From Adiantum capillus-veneris (Eukaryota; Streptophyta; Polypodiopsida; Polypodiales; Pteridaceae): 64,000 bases of DNA. A program made the position numbers and the translations under genes. Each line of letters starts with the position of its first letter. The stretch's first letter is position 1. The stretch is taken from the NCBI GenBank assembly GCA_014529385.2, contig CM043945.1, positions 140,594,241 through 140,658,240 on the forward strand, given 5' to 3'. The notes under the pieces were generated by a model, which saw only the letters and a list, made by a program, of their open reading frames with translations, was not told the DNA's origin and did not search any database. Of this stretch, positions 1 to 12,400 are shown piece by piece.

Positions 1-404
1 GGGGCTGTCCATTTTGCCAAATTTCTCACTTTTTTTCTGTTGTTCTGGCTGTGCAAGTTTCTCCTATGAGCGAAGTTTTTGCTCCAATTTGTGATTGTAT
101 CTGGCATATTTTACCCATATTGTGTGAGCTATTTGCCCCATTGGTGTTGGCCCAAGCTCTATTGTATCTAAACATAAAAAATTCTCCTATTTTGAGCTGA
201 GGTTTTTGGGTGTGTGTGTGTGTATCTCTCTGTGTGAGTGGGCAAACGAATAGTCTCTCTCCTTTCACTCCATAGGTGTGTTCCCTGTCTCGGCCAGGTG
301 TGTTGTGTAAGCCGACTGGTGCTCCATAGTGTGTGTGTATATCCTTCCAAGAGTGTGGGTCGGGTCATTATAGAGGCGTTGTGTGTGTTTCCATCCCGCA
401 CACA
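1..404 (+). repeat. Element A, 3' part of the 5' LTR
   Basis: This stretch matches 12,348-12,751 base for base in layout, and both copies are 404 bp. Both end in CCCGC(A/T)CACA. Here the end is followed by a primer-binding-like site and then gag, so it is the 3' end of a 5' LTR whose start lies before the window. The far copy is the end of the matching 3' LTR. By eye the copies agree poorly over the first 60 bases and well after that. The + strand shows TG/GT-rich tracts near 211-225. Confidence is high for the repeat and good for the LTR assignment. Confidence 0.8.
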
Positions 405-410
405 TTCTTT

Positions 411-427
411 TGGCGTCCCCACGGAGG
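411..427 (+). promoter_or_regulatory. Element A primer-binding site (putative)
   Basis: The sequence TGGCGTCCCCACGGAGG begins six bases after the LTR end. Element E has TGGTGCCCCCGTTGAGG at the same six-base distance from its LTR end, so the position and the starting TGG are conserved between two related elements. A site of this kind would pair with the CCA-ended 3' end of a tRNA to prime minus-strand DNA synthesis. I cannot name the tRNA. Confidence 0.6.
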
Positions 428-1455
428 ATCTTCTTCGAGTACCTCCTGCTTCGAGCTTCAAGCTTCGAGATTCGGGATTACAGGTTGCAGATTACAGGTT
501 ACAGGTTACAGGTTATAGGGAGAGGTACAGGTATAGGTGATTCACATAGGTACAGGTAGCTGGAGTACAGTGATATACTAGCAGTTGTTGTGGGTATGCA
601 TCACTTGGCGCTTGTTTGAGCGCATTGTCTGCTGGATTGTACATTACTTGTGGAAACTGCCATTGTACGCATTTTTGGAGCCATACTTGGTTTTATTTGG
701 CAGTCCCAGCCATTTCTAAGACTTGGTTTGGAAGATAGTCATTTCTGAGACTTGACTATACGCGATTTGCATTAGCCTTAGTGTGAGGGTCGATAGCGTG
801 AGGTTTTATTGAGCTGGGGGATTCTCAAATGTGGAGATCCTTTTGGTGATACAGGTAGCTGGAGCACCCTTTTCGTGACCTCGCCATAGGCTATGTATTA
901 GTGATTCCTATTTGATACTTGGGTTCTACTGTTGGAAGTTTATGCATACATATACAATCTATATTTTGGGTTCTTACTGCTCTACTTCTGGGGAAACTCT
1001 GTCAAAATTTTTCCAAGTTATGATGGCTGGTCTTTTGGTCTTTTAATCCATTTATACTATTATGCTGCTGAAATTCTGGCAAAATCAAAGGATAAGTCAG
1101 GTGTGCGTTCTTGGGAGCTTCATGGTTGACTTTAATGGATGATCAAAATGGCCCTCAATTCACTCCTTTTCATTTAACTCAGAGAATCCAGGTAAATATT
1201 CATGTATCCAGGAAGATTTTTTTCCAGTAGGGCATAGTCTTTATGTTCGGGCCAAGAAGATTACGAGAGATCCTAGAATGTCCTTTGCGTGTTATAATTC
1301 CAATGATTAACTATGAAAACTCATTTGATGTGCATGTGTTTGTCCTTATCTAAAGCTGAGCTCCATTGAAGTTTCTTGGGATTGGGTAGTGAAAAGTTTT
1401 GGGTTCTTGCATGTGTGTTTGAAGGGGTTCTCAAAGCATCGTAACTTGGGTAGCC
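428..1455 (+). other. Element A leader between PBS and gag
   Basis: About 1 kb lies between the PBS and the gag start. It has a short imperfect tandem run of ACAGGTT(A/G) units around 480-545. A 65-codon frame at 932-1129 is hydrophobic and aromatic and I regard it as chance. No conserved domain is visible. A long leader is usual in this group of elements. Confidence 0.45.
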
Positions 1456-1541
1456 ATGGCTTTCTCTTATCCGGACTTTCATATAAGAAGTGATGAAGAT
1501 GTGGAAGACTTTTTGGAAAAGATGGAGGTTGCCTGCATTAC
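1456..1541 (+). pseudogene. gag: Element A gag, N-terminal piece (split by element C)
   Basis: The frame starts MAFSYPDFHIRSDEDVEDF and continues to MEVACI. It resembles the start of the element E gag (MANVAFPTFKGKKGEDLVTD, then DDFEVAC) and the B gag at 14,388. After codon 28 the reading runs into the terminal repeat of element C at 1,542. Gag coding resumes at 7,207, after the second copy of the target duplication. Gag would form the virus-like particle coat in the cytoplasm. The gene is broken by the insertion. Confidence 0.75.
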
Positions 1542-1873
1542 TGCTACATACGGATGCGCGATGGCCCTCCTAGAGCGGAGTGCTACGTTGGCATGGCGAG
1601 AGAGAAGAGAAGAGAGATTAGAAGAGCAACGCAGACACTAGGTGCAATCTCCCCCGTGCAAGAGTGACCATTTCCCTCTTGCACGTATTTCATTTATAGA
1701 TTTCTTGAATGGTAAAAAATGAGTACAAACTGGCCGGCCAGACATAAATGGCCAAAGCTCCTAAAGAGCACTTGAATACATAAAATACCATATCCTTTTT
1801 GTAATAGCCTAGCTCGGTCAAGCCTTTTCCACCTGTCAGCTGCAATAAATAGTAAAATATGAATTCCATAACA
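1542..1873 (-). repeat. Element C 3' LTR (element orientation)
   Basis: 332 bp. It starts TGCTACATACGG and ends TTCCATAACA on the + strand. On the element's own strand it starts TGTTATGGAATTC. A TATAAAT-type box reads on the minus strand at about 1,693-1,699. The inner flank at 1,874-1,886 is purine-rich on the minus strand (CAACGGAGAGGTA), a suitable polypurine tract. Frames such as 1,690-1,926 on the minus strand are LTR sequence and not genes. Confidence 0.9.
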
Positions 1874-3576
1874 TACCTCTCCGTTGGAAAGCAACTATCC
1901 TCAGTTGCGAAGATAAAAATCTGCAAACAATACTTGTCAAAAACAATGATTAGAAAACTGTATCAAATAATAAAAGAAAACTGTATCAAATAATAAAAGA
2001 AAAATCCATAAAATTAGATACATTGGTTATGCATGTTGTCATCCACATACTACCTATTCTAGTGTCCCATACCACTTGAATAAGCAGTATATGTCATACC
2101 CTGATAAATCAGGATATCATTGGTCACACTCATCATTGTATAAATCAATTCTCATCAATCTCAAGTTCACTTTCATAAATACTGTCGTGAAAGAAAATCG
2201 TCATATACCAATTCCAAATCCAAAATATCTCTCATTTTCTATACCCGAGTAACAAAATCATACCAGTTGCAATGGTGGCCAGCCACTGTAGCATGATTTT
2301 GTGATTGGTGTTGCCTAAATCAGCGAATCTACATTTGGTATAAGTTTAAAAAATCATGAATCTGCAATTTATTAATGTGCTACCCAGATCGGTGAATCTG
2401 CACTAGGATGAGCATTTACACACTGCCTAAACCAGCGAATCTGTGTGCTTGTGACCAAAGGACTAGACAAGACATAAAGGAGAAAAAGTATATTAACTAT
2501 GCAGTTGACATCACAGTGCTGTATATCACTAAAGGACTTACAAATGGTTGTGCACTATCCCAGAGCACCTTAGCTTGCATGAGTAACTGCATAGCTTACT
2601 GACAAATCATCCCAACAGAAATTTCTTTCAATACAATTAGAGGGCATGACCTTAGCAGTGTAAGAGGGTATCGTAAAATCGGATAAAATATGGTTAGGAT
2701 ATTATTACGAAAGCTGTAAAAATGAGTTTATAAAATAAAGTAAAGAGATTACTTATCTGACGTCCTCGCATTATGGTCTGCATAGGTTTTGTGAATCCTT
2801 AAATGAGTTAGAGAAATGTAACAAAAACAAGTGAAGATCATGATAAAAACCTTTTGATAAGGTCAACCAAGATAGCTAGTTTTATTTCCTTGAGATTGTG
2901 GTAAACGAAATAAAGGTACAATGGTGTGGAGCAGTGCTATTGTACAACAACTATTAAAATATAACATTGAGCCATTTGAAGAGGAGAAAACCTAGAAAAT
3001 ATTCAAAATTTTATAAGTGCAACCAATTGTAAGTCACCAATTAAGAATGCATGACATTTGATAACATCAATCGATACAAGGAATTGCAGAAAGAGCATGC
3101 AATATAGCCTAGCCGGAATTATATGAAGTTGCAAAACGTGGTCACCGAGCAAGCTGGCAGTAGGAGTATGAGCATGGAACATTTTGTACCAGCTTGTGCT
3201 AATTAAAAACATTAAGCAATTGAAAATAAAATGCTAACAACATTGCTAGGTATCGCAAAGGATTTAAAATATTGTGCTAGGTACGGGAAAAAAGGATCAT
3301 GCAAATCATGCCATAAAGTCCACAGATTATAGGTAAAATAAAATCTCTGCAAATAGTGTGATGGAATCCATTGAAGATATTAGAGTTATATAAACCTAGG
3401 TCTTATGATCGCTATATGAAGCTTGATTGTGGTCGTCTCTAACATATCATTTTGTAGTTGTGTTCCAAATACTTTCTGCCTTAATTAGTGTTGTTACCCA
3501 CCGCAAATTTGTACCATTCGTCAATATCTAGTCACATTGTAATTGTCGATGGGGCATATCGTCAATGTAATTCTGA

Positions 3577-3611
3577 GGGGGGGGAGGGGAGGGGAGGGGA
3601 GGGGAGGGGGG
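3577..3611 (+). repeat. G-rich (GGGGA)n tract inside element C
   Basis: A run of eight G is followed by several GGGGA units and ends in a run of G. It has at least five G-runs of four or more separated by single A, the pattern that can fold as a G-quadruplex. It is on the + strand, so the element C transcript would carry the C-rich complement. Confidence 0.8.
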
Positions 3612-5783
3612 AATACGAGTAGAGAGTAGGGTATAGAGACAAAGATAAAGCTACATCACATATGTCATCGTCCAGTATACTATGAGATATGAAGTCACTT
3701 GCATTTTCTATTTAGTGAGTGAGATCACTCATTAGAGTTATGAGAGTCCTCAGGTTGTTTATGCTAGAGTGGGGCAACACGAGGAGAGTCATTCACAAAG
3801 GGAGATGTTTGATTGTGTGAGAGTAGAGACTAGACATTTAGAATAATGAGATCAAACGGAAAAAATCCGGGTGGATCTAATCCAATGCTTGGGTACATAA
3901 GTAAAATGAATGAAAGTGGAAAAATTAAAACTAAAAGTTGAAAAGCCTCAGACTGAATTCATCTTCATCATTGTTAATGCCCGTGGACGTATGGCATCTG
4001 GAGAAAGTATTTCCTGTGGTCATTCAAGAGCTTCCTCGATGTCCATCGTTGTAAGGGGTCATAGTGGGAGAGGGAAGAGAGAGCGAGAAAATGAAATGAA
4101 ATGTTTCATTATATGGCTATAAAGTGCCAAAATGACCGATGAGACTAAACGGATACAATCCGTGTGAATCGAATACAATGTCTGGGTACAAATTAAAATG
4201 AAGTAACGTAAAAATAAATTTTTTAAAAAAACTTCATTATTAGCATCGTCATGCCCTGAAGTAGTCTGAGAAAGTATCGCAGTAGTCGCTGAGGAGCTTT
4301 GACCAGAAGGGGGAGCTCGCCAACAGCTTAGCAGCTTAGCACGAGGGAATGTAAAGGGGTGGGGATCCGCCAGTGATCAGAGAAAAGGTCGTTGAGAAGA
4401 GAGTTTCCACGAAAAAGGGGGAGGCTACAGAGTTCGCCCGCTAGCGCTAGATCAGTGTGAGGCTGCCTGATCACAAAGGAGGGCCGAAAATGGCATGCAG
4501 GGCTGTTGGTTGCTGGACTGCTTTCGCCAACCGCAGCCGATCGAGAGAAATTTTCACCGTGGGGATGGATTGGACCTAGCAGTATAGGAAAGATGGTTGT
4601 TGGCATAGAATTAAACTCTATTGATGCAAGTGCTCCACACCTCGGACGCAGCAAAGCACCAAATAATTTAGCAACCTTGAGTAATCGAATTCAGGGGAGG
4701 GGGGGGAGAGAGAGAGTGAGGTTAGATGGAAACTAGTGAGCCTGATCTTGGCAGCTAATGAGCCTCACAGACAGTCAGGAGGGAGAGAGATTGTGGAGCT
4801 TGCGATGTTCTGTATGGAAGCACAACTTCCTTGCTCCCTTGCTATGCCACTGCGATGTCGTGCTTTCTCCATGTCGTTGTATTGTGCTTCTCTCTCGCTT
4901 TGTGTTCTCGAAACGGCATGAGGTGCAGAGCATCTGACATAGTTGGCAGGCTTAGGGAAGCTTGGTATAATAGACTGCAAGAGAACCATGTAAGCAGCTC
5001 CATCCGTAAGTGAAGATGTAGTCAAGGGCCTACTGGTACTCAGAGCACACCAGTGCACAGATTTCTTCTTCCATGGTTGAATTCCTTGAAGATCTTCTGA
5101 ACGGAAGAAGGGTGCGTAATCAGGTCGCTTCCCATGATGCTAAATGTGCATAGATGGCAGGGTCAGAGATCGTGGGTACACACTCAGTGGCTGCAGTCCA
5201 TGATCATCTGCATGTTGGAGGGAGAGAGAGAAAAGACATAGGCAGATGCAAGGTGGTGAGCCAGAGATATTGAGACTGGGTGTGTGTGTGTGTGTGCCAG
5301 TTTGGTGGTTGGCCAAGCAAAAAGGGTGGCTGCTGGACAGGCAAGAAGAAAGTGTGTGAGAGAGAAGGTGCAGTTGTCGTAGAAGTAATGGGTGGTACGG
5401 AGAGAGTGAGAGAGAGTTCGATTGCGCCTGTGTGTGTGTGATTAGAAGGGGGTTGGTGGGGGTAGGAAGACTGAGAGTGCACGACACTGCATGGCAGTTG
5501 GGTGGTGTACAGTAATTGGTAGTAGTCATCAAAAGCAGGGAGTAGTGTATATACGGCACGCTAGGTGGTGGAAGGTAGGGAGTTAGAGTTATCCGAACGG
5601 GGCTGGTTAATTTCTTTTGCATGCCAATGAGATGGTGGGAGCTGCAGTTGGAGCAGTAGTTTCATGACAGCAGCATAGCCGCCTGCATGCTCGTAACGAT
5701 GCAAAAAAAAAAAGAAAAAAACACAGCAGTGGCCCTGTTTGGACCAGTTTTAGAGATCGTGGATTACACGGACTCGCCGTGGG

Positions 5784-6004
<221 letters not shown>

Positions 6005-6856
6005 TGCCACAAGTACGATGAAGGTTGCATGGGGGCTGGTGGAGAGGAAGTGGAGTGGTAGCAGGAGAGGAAGATTGTAAAGCAGGTCTAGTCTCAGCTC
6101 TAGGATTGCAAGCGACCCAACTAATTGTGTTATTGCCGCTCGATATTGTAGGCGAAACCCATAGTTAGTGGAAGGTACACAACGAAAGTGTGCGAGTTTG
6201 GTGAGGAGGGGCTGATAGCGGCTTTCTGTTGGTCGGTACGTGAAAATGGCGGACGACGGGTAATGGACGACGTACGTCTACTGCGACTAACATTCCTTAG
6301 CAGGAGTTCAGATCACCATCTTTATTCCCTCTATTTACCGCTCCTTATGCAGATGGTAAATAGTCATTAGTTAATACATAATATCACTCTCTTTGCCGCT
6401 CCTTATGCAGATGATAAATCGTCATTAGATCATACATAATAAATCCACTACAGAAAGTTCATAAAGATATAAGGGCCATTATCTGGCTAGGTGTTATGCA
6501 TAAAAAAAAGACACGTACGTTGATCTGTGTAATAACTATGAAATAAAAATTAAGATTTCATGATCAATATAGTGCTTCTTCTCATGCATGAGTTTTAATC
6601 TATTTTTGTACTTAAGAGTCACCATAACTAGACTACTAGTATTACTACCAATCACTGGATTATCTCTATTTCACTATGAAAATCCCACAATTCTTGAAGT
6701 ATTCATACACATTTGCAGTCCTAGTATATTAATAATAATCACTTATATAAAATTTTTAAGCAACTTCAAAAAATAAGTACAGGTAAGCATCACTTATCTT
6801 TGATTGTGTTGATTTCCATAGGCATGATTTGTGTAAAATTCGAGAATGTAGCCCAT

Positions 6857-6868
6857 GCTCTGATACCA
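6857..6868 (-). promoter_or_regulatory. Element C primer-binding site (initiator tRNA type)
   Basis: The + strand GCTCTGATACCA is the reverse complement of TGGTATCAGAGC, the standard plant retrotransposon site complementary to the 3' end of initiator methionine tRNA. One base separates it from the LTR. It sets the element's direction as minus. Confidence 0.9.
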
Positions 6869-6869
6869 C

Positions 6870-7201
6870 TGCTACATACGGATGTGCGATGGCCCTCCTA
6901 GAGAGGAGTGCTACGCCGGCATGGTGAGAGAGAAGAGAAGAGAGATGAGAAGAGCAATGCAGACACTGGGTGCAATCTCCCCCATGCAAGATTGACCATT
7001 TCCCTCTTGCACGTATTTCATTTATAGATTTCTTGAATGGTAAAAAATGAGTACAAACTGGCCGGCCAGACATAAATGGCCAAAGCTCCTAAAGAGCACT
7101 TGAATACATAAAATACAATATCCTTTTTGTAATAGCCTAGCTCGGTCAAGCCTTTTCCACCTGTCAGCTGCAATAAATAGTAAAATATGAATTCCATAAC
7201 A
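6870..7201 (-). repeat. Element C 5' LTR (element orientation)
   Basis: 332 bp and colinear with 1,542-1,873 without gaps. It lies beside the PBS, so it is the 5' LTR and would carry the active promoter (a TATAAAT-type box reads on the minus strand near 7,021-7,027). The outer flank is ATTAC, identical to the flank of the other LTR. Confidence 0.9.
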
Positions 7202-7206
7202 ATTAC

Positions 7207-8371
7207 AACCAGATTCATGACCCGGCACAGATGTTACGTCTTCTCCAAATCTGTTTGAAGAGTGATGCACGAGGTTGGTCCAAAGCATTTGAAGAGGAGT
7301 TGCGTGTGGCTGATGCACCTGTAAGATTGAGTTGGGACAATCTATGGCATGGATTGGAAGTGGAGTTTGTGAAGATAGAAGATCCGGACAAAGTGTGGCA
7401 AGAAGTACAGGCTTTAGTGCAAAAGGAAGGTGAGCCAGTAGATGTGTACATACGTAAGTTCTCATTGGCATGGGAGAGGATGTGCAAGGCCTTATCACCA
7501 TAGGTACCCCCGCCTGACATGATGAAGAAGGACAGGTTCTTGGCTTGTCTTTGGGAGAATATACGTTGGACTGGAGCTAAAGAAGCCTAGGACATATGAA
7601 GATGCACTAGAGGTAGCAAGGAACAAAGAGTGGAAGTTGAGGAAAATGAGTCAGTTAGGGGTGGAGTCTTTGCCCATGAGGTCTGAATTTCAGCCTATGG
7701 ACTCTTTACAAGGTTGCATGCCAGGGGTTCATCATGAACCAGTAGTTCCTGTTACTCCTCAGGTTATGCCAGCAGTGGTCACTACAACAATGCAAGATGA
7801 TGGGCGAAGGCAAGACATGAGGCAAGTGGTAGATTTAATGAAGAATCTCAGCATAAATATGCTAGGTCAAGTGGGAAATAATCGAGGTCAAGGGAGGTTT
7901 GCAAATTAGCGAGGAGGTGAAGAAAGACCCAGGAATGGTGTTGGACAAAGTAATGGTAGGTTCTGGAGGCAGACGCCCACATGTTATAATTGTGGAGAGT
8001 TGGGCCACATCAGCCCGCAATGTGATAAGCCACCAAGGATGGGGGGAGACATGTATCCATTGCCAAGACAGGTGTTAACTAGGTCAAATGATTATGGCAT
8101 TGAAATTAAGGGAGAAGAAGGAACCAGTGGATTAACCCAAGACGAAAAGGGAAAGACAAAAGTGCTAAGTGTAGTCACCTTGGAGAAGGCATCAAAGCTA
8201 GAGGATACATTAGTGATGCCTATTCGGAAGAGGACCACAGAGGAAAAGGAAGGAAGAAGTGCCCCAGGTCCTAGTAAGAAGAAGGGAAAGAGTCATGAAG
8301 GCGAAGATGTCAAGGCCAAGAGGAAAAGAAGGGCTCGTCTCACAAGTTTCATGTTTCAGATTTTCCACTAG
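7207..8371 (+). pseudogene. gag: Element A gag, central and C-terminal part with zinc knuckle
   Basis: Coding resumes after the ATTAC duplication. The 7,231-7,503 frame is a gag core containing the segments ARGWSKAFEEEL and EPVDVYIRKFSLAWERM. Stops at 7,501-7,503 and 7,907-7,909 are both TAG. A short shift region lies between 7,510 and 7,640. The nucleocapsid zinc knuckle CYNCGELGHISPQC (CX2CX4HX4C) reads from about 7,983 and is followed by a charged Lys/Glu-rich linker to 8,371. The gene cannot make a full protein now. I infer that both stops arose from CAG codons. Confidence 0.8.
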
Positions 8372-8446
8372 GGGATGGGCAATTAAGCTATGAAGGAGGA
8401 TCTGACAAGCAGGAAGGCAGATGTTACTTTTGGGTAGCTTATAGAG

Positions 8447-9063
8447 ATGGTGCCTAAGCTAAAGCGACAACGGAAGAGGATGGTTAACCCAATGGAGAAA
8501 GAACCAGAGAGAGGTTCAGTGAAGGTGTTGGCGATGGATGAGCTACCAGACATTTTCCCAATAGTAGATGTGTGGCACAAAAGAAAAATTTTGGGACAAG
8601 GTTATGTTGATGGCGGAGCTCAAATATGTGTCATAACACACTCATGCATTGAGAAGATGGATCTTACAGTGACTGGGTGTCAGGCTTTCGGATCAGATTG
8701 GCAAACCATCAGAAAGTAAAATGTTTAGGTGTTGTAAAGAGCTTAGAAGTGGAGGCATATGATGCAAAGGCAGTGGTTGATTTTCATGTGATGCTAGCGA
8801 GGTTGGTATTGGGTAGACCATGGTTACGTGCAGTAGGAGCTGTTCAGGATTGGAGACGTGGTACGATTAGCCTCTCTAGAAAGACAGGTGCCAAGAAGCT
8901 ATATACTATGGACACAAGGAAACGATTGGAGGAGCTTTATGAAGATGAGGATGAGTCTAGTGATGAAGACCATTCCACATTGTCTGACAAGGACAATGAT
9001 AGTACTACCAGCAGTGATGAGGATGCTGATGTTGCATTTCTCTTGATAGACAAAGAAATCTAG
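8447..9063 (+). pseudogene. PR: Element A aspartic protease (retropepsin-like), broken
   Basis: Two overlapping frames (8,447-8,719 and 8,677-9,063) make up one protease with a frameshift near 8,690. The first holds the active-site region YVDGGAQICVITH, with D-G-G-A in place of the common D-(S/T)-G-A. The second holds the flap-distal motif VLGRPWLRAVG. An acidic Ser/Asp tail follows and the frame stops at TAG 9,061-9,063. The protease would process the Gag-Pol polyprotein. The same D-G-G variant is seen in elements B, E and G. Confidence 0.8.
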
Positions 9064-9449
9064 GAGCCAGGTTTAGTTGCATTTGCGAATGAGCTCGAAG
9101 ATGAAAGTGAAGGGCCTTATGAAGTGATTGAAGGGCTGATGCAAACCAAGGTTGAAATGTCAAAGAAGTAGGAATTGATGACACAAATGATCAGTGGAGA
9201 CCTCTCAGCTATGGAGAAGGAGATATATTTGCACATGCAGATCTATGCCAAAGTAATTGATGGTTTTCTTGATGCAAACTTGATATATGGCATCTCTACG
9301 GGTTTTCCTTGGGAACCAGGTGGAACCTTGATTAAGCTTTTGATGCAGGGAAGGCAAAGTGTTTTTGTGTGGGATCCAAGTGAAATGAGCATCTACTAGT
9401 GTTGCTGCTGCTAAGCATGAATGCTCTAGCAGGCTAGGGGATGGGAGAA
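9064..9449 (+). pseudogene. Element A post-protease tail and polypurine tract; no RT or integrase
   Basis: The frame continues through TAG stops at 9,061 and 9,169 to 9,399 (a Glu-rich stretch, then a segment ending VWDPSEMSIY). No reverse transcriptase, RNase H or integrase motif appears. A shifted frame near 9,405-9,430 reads KHECSS, resembling EHKCST just before the 3' LTR of element B. This suggests that A lost its pol interior but kept the extreme 3' end. The purine-rich tract at about 9,431-9,449 would prime plus-strand synthesis. Confidence 0.6.
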
Positions 9450-12400
9450 TTATGTGAGGAGTTTTTTGGAGCAAGTGATTGCACATATGTACATACACAT
9501 GTATGGTGCATCAAATAAAGGATTGCCCATTTTCCAGAGCCAGGTGGTTACGTGGGGCCCATATGTGTACAGGTAGGACAGGGTGTACATAGTGCATCGA
9601 TTTTCATTATCACCGGTACGAGTGTGCTTTGTCTATAATAATGAGGAGTTGGTAGCACGTAAAACTTCTCGAGGAAGCTATCCGCAGGTTGACGACATGA
9701 GGTAAGCAGGTGCGTCAGATGGCATCTAGTGACGTCAGGAGGTCGAATGGGGTCAATACTTGCACGTGGAGAAGTACGCTATCAAAAAGTAGGCGGTCTT
9801 GCCAGGAAGGCACCGGGCCTCTTGCTGTGAGAGTTTGTGAGGAAGCTCAAGGGTTATGAGAAAGAGCTAAGATGTAGATAACATAGCTTCTAGAGCTAAA
9901 GAAGAAATGTAGCCAAAGAAGCCGCTCACTTTTCCTTACAAACACACACGTGATGGAGAGAACTCATGAAAGATAGTCAGAACAAAACAAAAATGAAAAC
10001 ATCGAGATTACGATCATATCGTATCATGGGTAGGATAAAAGGGTTAATGGATGATTTAATGATGTTTAATCTTTGTTGTCCAAATAAGCTGCGGATTGCT
10101 CTTTGGAACTGTAGCTTTGTGCTTACTATAATGTATATGTTTTGTCTAGCGATTGGGATTAGTTGTGAGTACAAATCCGCTTGATTCATAATAAAATAAC
10201 CACATTCACATCAAAAGAGAAGTCATAGTCAATAATAGGTAGTATGATGGGATCTGGTGAAAGAAGTATTTCATTGAGCCTTTCAGGACCAAATAGAAAC
10301 ACTATGCGTTGCTGAAAGTGAATCTTTCGACTAATCCAAATGTTGACCCTAATAGATTGCACTGAATGGAATTGAAAGAAATTACCTCTATGTGGATTAT
10401 GGTTATTCATCAATGACATACCTAGTATGCTCAAAGATAAAGGTGTGAAAGAAGTGAAAGGAGAAGAAGAAGAGAGTTTCTCCCCAAGCCGTATTGTTGC
10501 CCTTAGGCAATAAGGATACTGCGGGGAGAGAAGTACCTGTAGCAAGGAGATTCTAGAGTTTGTGGAAGAGAATGAGAACCTTAAGAGAGAGAGAGATTCT
10601 TGTGGAAGATGAAGATATGGTTACTAACCTTGTGCTCATAATTGTTTCCCACAAGAAGGTTGTACTCATTACATTGACAAGGTTTCTGCTTGAATACCTT
10701 CCAATGAAACAATTAGGACACAACAAGAGAGATCAAAGGGGAAGTAAGATAGAATTAGAGATAGATCTAAGTGTGGTGGTGGTATTAAAGATAGATAAAG
10801 ATAGAGTTAGAGACAAGTATTGGACTAGATATGCAAATGAAAGTAAAACTAGCAACATATATCTTACATGAGAGCAATCGCCACCACCTTAATGGAGAGA
10901 GAAGATGGAGAGCAAGACTTCAGCCTTTCTTCAAGAGAAAGTGTGGCACTAAGATGAGTGTGTCACTATGGAATTGAGCTATTCTTACTCACTCATAACT
11001 TGCCCCATGGAAGAGAAGGTTGCCCTTTTTATAAGTGAGGGAGCCATGTTTTACATAATTACTTGATTAGGCTAAAGAGTTAGCCCAAATCAAATGTTAT
11101 TTGGATATTTCTTGAAATGGGCTAAATTAGGACTCAAAATATCATGAAATTCAGCATTTTTGGTCGTTGAGGCTCCATGTGGGTGCATGATGTATATGGG
11201 CCCCACCTAGGCATCTTCTGTGTGGCTCCAGCAGGGGGTCCCAACTTGTGTGTCTTGTCCTTCAAGGCATCTTTGAGGTGTCACATTCACATGCTTATGT
11301 CTTTTATCCTCCAAATATCTTATTTTATGGAAAAAGACCAAGATTACCTCTTTTCACTTGATTCACTTGTTTACCATCTCTTCTTGCAGTGTAGTTTGTG
11401 AGAGGGTTTTTCACTGGTTTCCCTGTAACTTTTGACCTGTAGCTCGGATTGACATGCTTCAAAAGGCAAAATTGGCCTACTAAAAGAGCTTGACTTGGTT
11501 TTGGCCTTTTCTCCACGCCCTTAGGTCAGAATTTTCAAATTGGGATGGTCCAAGAAGCTTTGGATCGTCCTTTTCATAAAGTCTTCTAGTAGGCCCTTCC
11601 CTCTTGTATGTATCCAAGAAGGTATGCATTATTGAAGGGTTATATTATTAAATAAATGTGAAAAGAAAAAAATAATTTATATATGGTAGGATATAGCTGA
11701 GATATTAGAAGAAATATACAAATGCTTTTCCTCAGACAAAAAGAGGCACAATCATTGATACTTCTCTTGCAGTACTTTCTAATAGTAATGTACATTTATA
11801 TTACTTCAAAGGTAATACTAAGGTATGGTAGAAAGCTTTTATTTATGCATATGAGTATTATATGAAGTATAATTATGCGTCAAAAAGTCACAAGATAAAT
11901 CGTTTAATGCCTGTTCCCACTATATACACAGCACGACAACGTGCACAACGTGGATGTTTTCTTGTGATATTTATGCAGAAAGGTCATCATGAGGACCATG
12001 TTTTGGGGGACACTTCACGTGGTGGCGAGACGCATTATTGCAAAAAGTTGAGTGCCAGGTGTGCGGATGATGCAAAAAGGTGACAACTATGGACTGCGAG
12101 TTTTTGGCCTGTTCGGGGTCCGTTTGAGGTCATCTAAAATGGCAAGGGTGCCCAACTAATAAAGCTAAGTGTGGGAAGTGAAAAAACAGAGAGAAGACCA
12201 GAGAAAACGTGGAGAAGAGAGGAGGAACAATTGCAACTGTGTTTTTGCTAATTTTGGAGCCTGTTTTGGCCGTAAACTGCTCATCCGAGGTCGGATTTGA
12301 GCACTTTGACATTGTAGACAAGGGTTTGGGGCCATTCTGCACGTGATGGGGCTGTACATTTTTCCAAATTCCTCATTGTTTTTTTCTTTTTTGTCTTTGT

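Noticed and set aside
1690-1926. 78-codon minus-strand frame, repeated at 7,018-7,218
   Set aside because: The near identity of the two copies comes from the two LTRs of element C, not from gene duplication.
5140-5622. 160-codon minus-strand frame in element C
   Set aside because: Pro/Thr/Ser/Leu-rich translation of GA- and TG-rich sequence; no retroelement or host domain.
9985-10330. Apparent diverged tandem duplication (two minus-strand segments with similar reading, FGQQRLN and FGPERLN)
   Set aside because: Nucleotide similarity is weak and patchy. I could not exclude chance, so it is not listed as a repeat.
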